Assembly: GCA_964486555.1 (NCBI GenBank)
Contig: CAZANP010000050.1
Coordinates: 1 to 12,363 of the forward strand
DNA: 12,363 nucleotides
Direction of reading: 5' to 3'
Origin: 4484-232 sp964486555
GTDB lineage: Bacteria > Thermotogota > Thermotogae > Thermotogales > Thermotogaceae
Positions 5,812-11,953 of the stretch are shown here, piece after piece; the stretch's first letter is position 1, and every line of letters starts with the position of its first letter. Both the position numbers and the translations under genes were made by a program. The notes below the pieces were generated by a model, which was not told where the DNA came from, searched no databases, and was given only the letters and a program-made list of their open reading frames with translations.

Positions 5812-6770
5812 ACTCTCTCACCCTTTATGAAGAACATCTTCTTAGGTAATATCTTCACTCTCTTTGGTAAATCCTTCAGCCTCAAAATGGCGTTTACAGA
5901 AAACTTTTCAAAGCACAACTCACACAACCATCTTTCCGAATCGAGAAATGCGAAAAAAGAGACCTCCGCTTCGACTCCATTATCAGACACCACGATATCC
6001 TCGGGCCTAAAAGCGATATCGTAATCTCCATCTTCTAAAGATACCTTCACCCCGAAAACGCTCTCCTTTTCTCCCTCAACATGAGTTTTCAATATGTTCA
6101 ATCCTTTCGATGAGAAGTACTGGAGAGTGAAGATATCTTCTGGGAAATTGTAAAGGTCCATTGGAGGAGAGTAGGTAACGATCTTTCCATCTTTCATGAG
6201 GAGGACTCTTCCAGCTATCGCCATGGCATCCGTTGGATCGTTGATAACTATGAGAACAGTTTTTTTCATCCCACTCAAAAGTTTCTTCAGGAACGTTCTC
6301 ATCAGGTTTCTGACCTGTTTGTCGAGGTGCTCCAAGGGTTCATCTAGGAAAATCATGTCGAACTCCCTTATTGTTTCTCTCCCGATGGATGCAAGTTTCC
6401 TTATACCCTTTGGAAGGGCATTCGGAAATTTCGGCAAATATTCGGGAAGACCATCCAACTCCTGGGCTTTCTTTTCAACCGACGCTTCTGTTTCTTCCTT
6501 TGGAACCTTCCTTATCCTCAGAGGGAAGGCGAGATTCCCAAAGGTGTTCATGTGTGGAAAAAGGGCTTCTTCCTGGAACACGAAAGCAATTCTTCTCTTG
6601 GAAGGTGGAAGATCGGTNNNNNNNNNNNNNNNNNNNNNNNNNNNNNNNNNNNNNNNNNNNNNNNNNNNNNNNNNNNNNNNNNNNNNNNNNNNNNNNNNNN
6701 NNNNNNNNNNNNNNNNNAAAGTTGTGATAGAATCTCTTTGATGAACCTTTTCCAAAAAAGAGTATATCAC
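5778..6770 (-). CDS. MalK-type ABC transporter ATPase, interrupted by assembly gap
   Basis: After the gap the protein reads TDLPPSKRRIAFVFQEEALFPHM, giving the Q-loop. Walker B (MIFLDEP) and the D-loop (LDKQ) follow, then a C-terminal TOBE/MOP-like regulatory domain (IAFRPEDIVV), as in MalK/UgpC/PotA importers. Walker A is hidden in the 100 N. Two motifs are degenerate: the signature usually LSGGQ reads LPKGI, and the switch His of the THD motif is Asn (VINDP). The protein may be weakly active or may pair with another ATPase. The GTG at 6770 leads into FLEKVHQRDSITT, a plausible first strand, but has no good ribosome site and joins the rest only if the gap is in frame. No permease or binding protein is adjacent; the next gene is the eIF2B-like one, overlapping by 34 bases. 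Confidence 0.8.
   Translation of the reverse strand: MIYSFLEKVHQRDSITTXXXXXXXXXXXXXXXXXXXXXXXXXXXXXXXXXXTDLPPSKRRIAFVFQEEALFPHMNTFGNLAFPLRIRKVPKEETEASVEKKAQELDGLPEYLPKFPNALPKGIRKLASIGRETIREFDMIFLDEPLEHLDKQVRNLMRTFLKKLLSGMKKTVLIVINDPTDAMAIAGRVLLMKDGKIVTYSPPMDLYNFPEDIFTLQYFSSKGLNILKTHVEGEKESVFGVKVSLEDGDYDIAFRPEDIVVSDNGVEAEVSFFAFLDSERWLCELCFEKFSVNAILRLKDLPKRVKILPKKMFFIKGERVCKILSNVSRN
6618..6717. other. Assembly gap of 100 N
   Basis: Exactly 100 undetermined bases, the conventional size for a scaffold gap of unknown length. It removes the ABC ATPase Walker A region. MalK-family proteins have about 45-50 residues between the flanking segments, whereas 100 bases allow only about 33, so the real gap is probably longer. 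Confidence 0.97.
6738..6768 (+). promoter_or_regulatory. Weak candidate promoter for the GGDEF-like/murA unit
   Basis: TTGATG (6738-6743) and TATATC (6763-6768) are 19 bases apart, longer than ideal. Transcription would start near 6775, leaving about 20 bases of leader containing the G-rich ribosome site (6784-6789). If right, it lies over the beginning of the divergent ABC gene. Confidence 0.25.
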
Positions 6771-6796
6771 CGTATTTAAAAAAGGGGGGCACCTCC

Positions 6797-7381
6797 ATGA
6801 GTGAAAAAGAGCTTATGGAGAGAATAAAGGATCTGGAAGAAAAGTTGGAGCAATGCAAAAAGAGAGAAGAAGAGCTCGAGAGTATGCTCAACGAATACAA
6901 CGAGATCATAAAAAAACAGTTCGAAGCCATCGATAGTTTTTTTGAAAACCTTGGAACCAAAAGGATAGTGGATCCCCTAACCAGGGTTTACACGAAAGAT
7001 CACATACTTAAACTTCTGTCTCATTACCACCAGAAAGCTTTTGAAGAGAACGTGGAATACGCCCTGTTTTCAGTTAAACTCTCGAATCTGGATGACTTCA
7101 AAGGGATGGACAAGGAAAAGGTTTTAATGATTTCAGGAAAAGTTTTGAAAGAGTGCGTGAGGGTTCCTCTCGATAACGTGGGGCGATACTCTGAAAACAT
7201 TTTCCTTTTGATAGTTACTGAGGTTGGCAAGGAGGTGTGTGGGAAGATAGAAAAAAGGATAATGGATGCTTTTAAATCGAAACTGCCATCTTTGAACGTT
7301 GAAATCTCCTATGCCCTCTATCCTGAAGAGTTCGAAGATTTAGATAAAGCTCTGGAAAAGCTCACTGGAGGGATCAACTGA
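6797..7381 (+). CDS. Degenerate GGDEF-domain protein with N-terminal coiled coil
   Basis: Of 194 residues, 1-50 are a charged coiled coil (MERIKDLEEKLEQCKKREEE). Residues 57-190 follow the GGDEF fold: DPLTRVYTKDHILKLL (59-74, cf. DxLTxLxNR), a central KLSNLDDFKGMD (94-105, cf. DIDxFKxxND), then VGRYSENIFLLI (128-139), where the GGDEF motif should stand. It reads SENIF, so diguanylate cyclase activity is not expected. No inhibitory RxxD site is obvious. It may be a c-di-GMP or nucleotide receptor, or a scaffold; that is inference. It is the first gene of a unit with murA: its stop and the murA ATG share a base (TGATG), so the two are probably translated together. The start is preceded by AAAGGGGGG (6781-6789). 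Confidence 0.75.
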   Translation: MSEKELMERIKDLEEKLEQCKKREEELESMLNEYNEIIKKQFEAIDSFFENLGTKRIVDPLTRVYTKDHILKLLSHYHQKAFEENVEYALFSVKLSNLDDFKGMDKEKVLMISGKVLKECVRVPLDNVGRYSENIFLLIVTEVGKEVCGKIEKRIMDAFKSKLPSLNVEISYALYPEEFEDLDKALEKLTGGIN

Positions 7382-8670
7382 TGGGATACTTCATCGTAAA
7401 AGGAGGTGTGAGGTTAAAGGGGAATGTTAAGGTATCGGGGGCCAAAAATTCGGCTCTTCCCATAATGGCATCCTCCATTTTAGCAAATGATGATGTGGTT
7501 CTGAAGAATGTGCCTGATCTTCAGGATGTTAGGACCATGATGGATATACTGAAACACGCCGGATTTTCCGTATCTTTCAAAAACAACGTTTTAACCATCT
7601 CACCAAAGGGACCTTTCAATCCAAACATACCCTATGAACCTGTGAGGAAGATGAGAGCATCTTTCAACGTTCTAGGACCTTTAGCTGCTCGTTTCAAGAG
7701 AGCAAAGGTTGCCCTTCCTGGTGGATGTTCCATAGGTGTAAGACCTGTTAACTTTCACCTCGATGGTCTCAAGAAGATGGGTTTCGATATAGAGATATCT
7801 CATGGTTTTGTTGAAGCTGTTTTTAAGGAGAAGAAAGAAGAGGTCATTATATCCTTACCGTTTCCAAGCGTTGGAGCAACGGAACACCTCATGACGACCG
7901 CTTCCATAATGGAGGGGACGGTCACCATCATAGACAACGCTGCGATGGAACCCGAAATAGAAGATCTTCAAAATTTCTTGAATTCGATGGGGGCCAGAAT
8001 AAAAGGTGCTGGAACGAGAAAGATAGTTATCGAGGGTGTGAAAGAACTGGGATCGACTATTCACACGGTCATACCGGATAGAATAGAAGCTGGAACCTAT
8101 GCGATAGCAATCTGTGCAACCAGAGGATTTGGAAGGATCGAGGGTGTAATACCAGAACACCTGAGTGCTCTCTGGTCGATTCTCGAGGAGACAGGAGCCG
8201 TTTTGAATTTTGGAAAAGATTGGGTTGAGATCTCTATGGTCGCAAAACCCAAAGGAGTTAAAATCGTGGTGAATCCCTACCCTGGTTTTCCAACGGATCT
8301 TCAACCCCAGATCATGACCTACCTATCGGTCTGCGAAGGAACATCGGTGATACAGGAGAATGTCTTCAAATCCCGGTTTTTGCATGTTGATGAATTGAAA
8401 AGGATGGGAGCGGATATTGAAATAACCGATGGAACGGCTGTGGTAAGGGGTGTTAAAAACCTGAGTGGTGCTCCCGTTAAAGGGACCGATCTGAGAGCAA
8501 CCGCCGCCCTTCTAATAGCAGGTCTCATGGCAGATGGGAAAACTGAAATACACGATGTGGAGCATATATTCAGAGGGTACGAGAAAGTTATAGAGAAATT
8601 CTCAAAGCTTGGAGCTGAGATAGAGTATGTCGAAGGTGAAGAATTCACCGATTTACTTGCAAGCGTATGA
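7381..8670 (+). CDS. murA: MurA, UDP-N-acetylglucosamine 1-carboxyvinyltransferase
   Basis: MurA transfers enolpyruvate from phosphoenolpyruvate to UDP-GlcNAc, the first committed step of peptidoglycan synthesis, in the cytoplasm. At 429 residues it is slightly longer than E. coli MurA (419), mainly at the C-terminus. Key residues are visible: Lys22-Asn23 in SGAKNSALP, Arg92 (RKMRAS), the catalytic loop PGGCSIGVRP with Cys116 (equivalent to E. coli Cys115), Asp306 (FPTDLQPQ) and Arg372 (GTDLRA). Cys116 means the fosfomycin-sensitive form, not the Asp variant. GGAGGG (7367-7372) precedes the ATG, which overlaps the stop of the degenerate GGDEF gene by one base. Its 3' end overlaps the radical SAM gene by 44 bases. 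Confidence 0.97.
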   Translation: MGYFIVKGGVRLKGNVKVSGAKNSALPIMASSILANDDVVLKNVPDLQDVRTMMDILKHAGFSVSFKNNVLTISPKGPFNPNIPYEPVRKMRASFNVLGPLAARFKRAKVALPGGCSIGVRPVNFHLDGLKKMGFDIEISHGFVEAVFKEKKEEVIISLPFPSVGATEHLMTTASIMEGTVTIIDNAAMEPEIEDLQNFLNSMGARIKGAGTRKIVIEGVKELGSTIHTVIPDRIEAGTYAIAICATRGFGRIEGVIPEHLSALWSILEETGAVLNFGKDWVEISMVAKPKGVKIVVNPYPGFPTDLQPQIMTYLSVCEGTSVIQENVFKSRFLHVDELKRMGADIEITDGTAVVRGVKNLSGAPVKGTDLRATAALLIAGLMADGKTEIHDVEHIFRGYEKVIEKFSKLGAEIEYVEGEEFTDLLASV

Positions 8671-9613
8671 GGCAGGTTTTTTAGAAGGTGTCATAAAAGA
8701 GCTAAAAAAGCATTTGAAAAGTTGCAGGCTATGCCCCATCGAATGCGGTATCAACAGGGATGAAAACCGAGGAGTATGTGGTGCTGGAAGAAAGATCAAG
8801 CTCACCAACGCCTTCCTCCATTTTGGAGAAGAACCTCCCCTCTCTGGAAGTGAAGGTGCGGGAGCTGTTTTCTTCAGTGGGTGTTCGATGAGATGTATCT
8901 ATTGCCAGAACATGGGATTCAGTCAGAGGAGAATTGGTGTTGAGATAGGAGTTAAAGATCTTTCCTTCATATTCCTTGAGCTTCAGAAAGCCGGTGCAAG
9001 AACACTGGATCTTGTAACACCAACTCCACATCTTCCTCTCATACTGGAGGCCCTCTACGAATCGATACCAGAAGGTTTCAATCTCCCTTTAGTTTACAAC
9101 ACGAGTGGTTACGAAAAAGTTGAGACGCTGGAGCTGCTGAAAGGTATCGTGGATGTTTACCTTGTGGATATAAGGTATACGAATGACGAAATGGGATTGA
9201 GGTATTCGAAAGTACCAGATTATTGGAGTGTAACGCAAAAAGCCCTCAAGGAAATGTTCGATCAGGTTGGCCCTTTCAATGAAAACGAAATAAAAGGGGT
9301 GATAATAAGACTCCTTGTACTTCCAAACGGTGTCTCTGGGACTTTGAAAGCACTGGACTTCATAGCAAAAGAACTCTCCATAGAAGTTCCTATAGCCATC
9401 ATGTCACAGTACATTCCCCTTTTTAAAGCAAGAGAAGATCCTCTCATAGGTAGAAGAATTACTCAAGAAGAGTATGAAAAAGTTCTGGATTATGCAGATT
9501 TCCTGGGCTTCGAAAACGGATGGTATCAAACAGATGAAGTTGAAAGAGTGTCTGCAAAAGCTGTTCCAAGTATTTATAGATTTCTCACTTCCCTTTCAAG
9601 ACCCTCACGATAG
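8627..9613 (+). CDS. PflA-like radical SAM protein (COG1313 type)
   Basis: This 328-residue protein has the radical SAM motif Cys86-x3-Cys90-x2-Cys93 (CSMRCIYC), which binds the 4Fe-4S cluster that cleaves S-adenosylmethionine. A second cysteine set lies ahead of it, Cys33, Cys36, Cys40 and Cys51 (CRLCPIECGINR...VCGAG), typical of the COG1313 'PflX' group and suited to an extra cluster or metal. VTPTPHLP (130-137) and the QYIPLFKA region are also shared. The substrate of this group is unknown; it resembles pyruvate formate-lyase activases. The start is ATG 8627, 44 bases inside murA; GTG 8636 is an alternative. No strong ribosome site is seen, so coupling to murA translation is likely. The last 29 bases overlap the convergent hydrolase gene. 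Confidence 0.85.
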   Translation: MSKVKNSPIYLQAYEAGFLEGVIKELKKHLKSCRLCPIECGINRDENRGVCGAGRKIKLTNAFLHFGEEPPLSGSEGAGAVFFSGCSMRCIYCQNMGFSQRRIGVEIGVKDLSFIFLELQKAGARTLDLVTPTPHLPLILEALYESIPEGFNLPLVYNTSGYEKVETLELLKGIVDVYLVDIRYTNDEMGLRYSKVPDYWSVTQKALKEMFDQVGPFNENEIKGVIIRLLVLPNGVSGTLKALDFIAKELSIEVPIAIMSQYIPLFKAREDPLIGRRITQEEYEKVLDYADFLGFENGWYQTDEVERVSAKAVPSIYRFLTSLSRPSR

Positions 9614-10832
9614 TTGAGAGTGAGAATTCAACTCCATACCTTTCAAGAATTATCTCTCCAAAGTAACATATGTTCGCTTCGTTTGATGGGTTCACCGTGT
9701 ACTCGTAATGATCGCCTTTCCTTTTCATGGGAAATTTAAACCACACGGAATCTCTGAAATCCGTCGTTTTGGATCTTGCAATCCATACATACGCGCTTTT
9801 TGCTTCGTCACAGGAAACCACCAGTTTCCTTCCATCATCTTCGAATCTCCACGATATGTCCACGAAATCCCCATCTTCCACGATGGATCTGAAGAAGGCA
9901 GATGCCGTGTTCACAACGTAGCTCACGTTCTTTATGGAATGCCGTTCGTTCGGAACATAGAGAAGGTAATTCTTCCCCGGAAGGTCGTAGAAATAGAGCG
10001 TCGCGGCATCTATGGGCCAGTATCTGTCGTTCGTTGCTATAACTATGAGTTTCGGTACGGTGAGCTTGGAAAGGTAAGAATAAGGATCAACGATTTCCAA
10101 AAGGTCTTTCCCCTCTCCCTTGATAACTTTCTGAGGGAATCCTCTTTCGGTGTACGGACCTATCTTGTAGCTGAAGTCACCCCACATATCAAGCTGGTGT
10201 TTCATCTGAGCCTGGAAGTTCAAGTTATCGAAAACTATGGGAATGATCCCTACAACCCTGGGATCCACCGTGGATACAAGCCACGTCGTCCAGCCTCTTT
10301 TTGAAGCACCCGTTGGAACGTACCCTTTTATATCGAATCCCTTATCCTTCAGAAATTCCTGAACGACATTGAAACACTCAACCACGCTCTTAACCATCGG
10401 AAGAAGAAGTGGCCAGTCCTTTTCTCCTGTCTCTTCATACTTTGAGAAAGTGTAAGCTATGAGATCGTCTTCGCTCAGACCAAAGAGAGGTTGATTTGGG
10501 ATGTCCCCCACGACAACGAATGGAGCTTTGAAAGCTTTCGCTATGTCCACCTGATCTTCCTTGCTTTCAAATCCTCCCGTTATGAGCAGTATAACGTGAT
10601 CCTTTATCTCCAAATTTGAGGGGATAGTTATACCCACCCTGTTTATCCACGTTATACCCTTCCATTCCTGCGTTTCAACGGATAGAACGTAATAAAGAGA
10701 CCCATCTTCAAGGGTCTCTTCCTGCATAACGAACCATTTGACATCGTAAGGGGCCTTAACATAATCTTCCAAAATTCCTCCGAACAAAGCTAAAGAAGTC
10801 AGAATGATAAACATTAGAACGAACCATCTCAT
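9585..10832 (-). CDS. Secreted alpha/beta hydrolase, PhoPQ-regulated protein (PqaA) family
   Basis: Starting at ATG 10832 (SD GGAGGG at 10841-10846) the product is 415 residues; an in-frame ATG 23 codons upstream lies in the flagellin terminator region and is rejected. Residues 1-18 (MRWFVLMFIILTSLALFG) form a signal peptide or lipid-free anchor; no lipobox Cys is seen. The body matches the PhoPQ-activated pathogenicity-related family of alpha/beta hydrolases: nucleophile elbow GASKRGW with Ser177, acid Asp269 (ATNDRYWPID), His298 (PNERHSI), and the PYTERGFPQK and DPYSYL blocks. The C-terminal 90 residues look like a beta-sandwich. The substrate is unknown; an extracellular or periplasmic esterase or peptidase is plausible. 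It stands alone, just after the flagellin terminator. Confidence 0.85.
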   Translation of the reverse strand: MRWFVLMFIILTSLALFGGILEDYVKAPYDVKWFVMQEETLEDGSLYYVLSVETQEWKGITWINRVGITIPSNLEIKDHVILLITGGFESKEDQVDIAKAFKAPFVVVGDIPNQPLFGLSEDDLIAYTFSKYEETGEKDWPLLLPMVKSVVECFNVVQEFLKDKGFDIKGYVPTGASKRGWTTWLVSTVDPRVVGIIPIVFDNLNFQAQMKHQLDMWGDFSYKIGPYTERGFPQKVIKGEGKDLLEIVDPYSYLSKLTVPKLIVIATNDRYWPIDAATLYFYDLPGKNYLLYVPNERHSIKNVSYVVNTASAFFRSIVEDGDFVDISWRFEDDGRKLVVSCDEAKSAYVWIARSKTTDFRDSVWFKFPMKRKGDHYEYTVNPSNEANICYFGEIILERYGVEFSLSTIVRVLKGK

Positions 10833-10851
10833 GTTCTTTCCCTCCAGCACT

Positions 10852-10880
10852 GTTTTATTCATTCTGTGTAAATGTGTAAA
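10852..10880 (-). promoter_or_regulatory. Candidate promoter for the PqaA-type hydrolase
   Basis: On the minus strand, TTTACA (10875-10880) and TAAAAC (10852-10857) are 17 bases apart. The -35 overlaps the T-run of the flagellin terminator. Initiation near 10845 would fall within the ribosome site, so an unusually short leader must be assumed. Confidence 0.3.
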
Positions 10881-10902
10881 AAGGTGAGGCAAACGCCTCA
10901 CC
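10878..10902 (-). terminator. Flagellin terminator with stop codon inside the stem
   Basis: On the minus strand GGTGAGGC (10902-10895), a GTTT loop and GCCTCACC (10890-10883) form a perfect eight-pair stem followed by TTTTT (10882-10878). The flagellin TGA (10898-10900) lies in the left arm of the stem. Confidence 0.85.
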
Positions 10903-11710
10903 CCATGAATAGCCTCAGAACGGATTGATTACTGATGTTTGCCTGTCCAAGCATTGCAAGATTCGACTGTCTTATTATCTGAAGTCTCGTGAGTTCCAGG
11001 ATCTGTCTTGCCATGTCTGCATCGGCAAGGGTGCTCAGACTGCTCATGGTGTTGACGTACGCGTTTCCAACGTTTCTTGCGGCATGCTCCAACCTGTTCA
11101 TCCAACTCCCAACGTTCGACCTAACCTGTGAAACGTTCTCTAAGATCTCATCGAGCCTGGAGATGGCGTTTTGTGCACCTTCGGCTGTGGATATGTTGAG
11201 TTCGTTGAGTCCGAGCGCCTCTGGTCCCATGTTAGGTATCGTCACGTTCAACGTTTCTCCTTCTGCTGGGCCGGTTTGAATCTGCACGTTTTGAACCTCT
11301 CCAGCAAGAACGTTTACGGTGTTATAATTCGTGTTTCTCACGGTCTCTGCTATACCTTGCCTTAACTGCTCGAATTCCTGCTGAAGGGCTGCTCTTTCAG
11401 CTTCAGTTAGCGTTCCGTTGCTGGCTCGAACGGCAAGTTCCCTCATTCTCTGAAGAGCTTCTGTTATAGATCCGAGTCCTCCTTCGGCTGTTCTCAACAT
11501 TCCAATGCCGTTGTATATGTTGTTCAAAGCTGTTTCATAACCTCGAGTCAGTGCTCTCAATCTTTGAGATATGGCAAGTCCCGCCACATCGAAGGAAGCT
11601 CTTGGTATTCTGGATCCCGTTATGAGCGTTTCCATGGTTGCAGAAAGGAGTCTTTGAGTATTTTGAAGACTCCTCCAGGCCCAGAGAGCGTTCACGTTGT
11701 TTATCCTCAT
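10898..11710 (-). CDS. Flagellin, short D0/D1-only form
   Basis: The 270-residue product has both conserved ends of flagellin: MRINNVNALWAWRSLQ at the start, SRIPRASFDVAGLAISQRLR (about 33-52) and the helix with MRELAVRASNGTLT (88-101) in the N-terminal D0/D1; RSNVGSWMNRLEHAARNV and the closing QANISNQSVLRLFMG in the C-terminal D1/D0. The variable D2/D3 surface domains are absent. It is exported by the flagellar type III system and polymerises into the filament. ATG 11710 is the start because GGGAGGTGG (11716-11724) precedes it by five bases; an in-frame GTG three codons earlier lies within that SD. The leader forms a hairpin over the SD. No other flagellar gene is in the window. Confidence 0.96.
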   Translation of the reverse strand: MRINNVNALWAWRSLQNTQRLLSATMETLITGSRIPRASFDVAGLAISQRLRALTRGYETALNNIYNGIGMLRTAEGGLGSITEALQRMRELAVRASNGTLTEAERAALQQEFEQLRQGIAETVRNTNYNTVNVLAGEVQNVQIQTGPAEGETLNVTIPNMGPEALGLNELNISTAEGAQNAISRLDEILENVSQVRSNVGSWMNRLEHAARNVGNAYVNTMSSLSTLADADMARQILELTRLQIIRQSNLAMLGQANISNQSVLRLFMG

Positions 11711-11718
11711 CGAAACCA

Positions 11719-11744
11719 CCTCCCTTCCTGGGAGGAGCTATTCC
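11719..11744 (-). promoter_or_regulatory. Flagellin leader hairpin with GGA loop, candidate CsrA target
   Basis: On the mRNA (minus) strand CCTCCC (11735-11730), loop AGGAA and GGGAGG (11724-11719) form a six-pair GC-rich hairpin. Its right arm is the flagellin Shine-Dalgarno. The loop shows GGA, and a second GGA lies 16 bases upstream (11742-11744). CsrA dimers bind two GGA sites, the better one in a hairpin loop over the SD; in Bacillus subtilis this controls the flagellin gene hag, with FliW as antagonist. CsrA control here is inference. Confidence 0.5.
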
Positions 11745-11751
11745 AATCTGT

Positions 11752-11760
11752 ATTTTATCA
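11752..11760 (-). promoter_or_regulatory. Candidate extended -10 for flagellin
   Basis: TGATAAAAT on the minus strand fits an extended -10 and would start transcription near 11745, giving a leader of about 35 bases that contains the hairpin and both GGA sites. The -35 position (CAGAAT) is poor. I found no convincing sigma-28 promoter (TAAA-N15-CCGATAA). Confidence 0.35.
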
Positions 11761-11784
11761 CACAGTGTAAAAAGATTCTGCACA

Positions 11785-11793
11785 TGGTAGGAT
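11785..11793 (+). promoter_or_regulatory. Extended -10-like element ahead of a tiny ORF
   Basis: TGGTAGGAT (11785-11793) resembles the extended -10 used by several genes in this window. It would start transcription near 11800, upstream of GGAG (11814-11817) and the 16-codon ORF. No strong -35. Confidence 0.3.
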
Positions 11794-11826
11794 TTTTAAA
11801 ACATCCAAAAAGCGGAGTGAAGAGAT

Positions 11827-11877
11827 ATGCTCAAGATGAGATTTCTAGGAAGAGCTGCCGGTATTGTGAGTGCATGA
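11827..11877 (+). pseudogene. 16-codon ORF, possible remnant of a gene start
   Basis: ATG 11827 opens a frame reading MLKMRFLGRAAGIVSA and then stops. GGAG (11814-11817) sits nine bases upstream and an extended -10-like site lies before that. The MRFLG...AAGIV pattern resembles the first strand of metallo-beta-lactamase-fold proteins, for example the beta-CASP group beginning KFLGAAGxVTG, or the UPF0173 protein in this window. No continuation is seen in any frame before ssrA. It could be a decayed gene start, a leader peptide or chance. Confidence 0.2.
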
Positions 11878-11936
11878 ACAAGATATGGGCTTTAAAAGTC
11901 TTAATAGCTGGTGGAAGATATTCTGGATAAAACCGA

Positions 11937-11945
11937 TGGTATAAT
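11937..11945 (+). promoter_or_regulatory. Extended -10 promoter of ssrA
   Basis: TGGTATAAT is a perfect -10 with the TGn extension. The mature tmRNA 5' end is eight bases further on. The -35 position (GATATT, 11917-11922) is weak, as is common with extended -10 promoters. Confidence 0.7.
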
Positions 11946-11953
11946 AAATACGA

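Noticed and set aside
9612..9633. AGTTGA/TCAACT hairpin after the radical SAM stop
   Set aside because: Six pairs with a ten-base loop and no T-run on either strand; not a terminator.
10833..10901. N-terminal extension of the PqaA-type hydrolase to an upstream ATG
   Set aside because: It would put the flagellin terminator inside the coding region and displace the signal peptide; a proper ribosome site precedes ATG 10832.
11755..11772. TTATCACA-CAG-TGTAAAA near the flagellin promoter as a copy of the 860-877 palindrome
   Set aside because: Only one half-site matches and the spacing differs, so a shared operator is not supported.
11705..11830. Sigma-28 (FliA-type) promoter before flagellin
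   Set aside because: No TAAA-N15-CCGATAA match on the minus strand; the only reasonable site is an extended -10.
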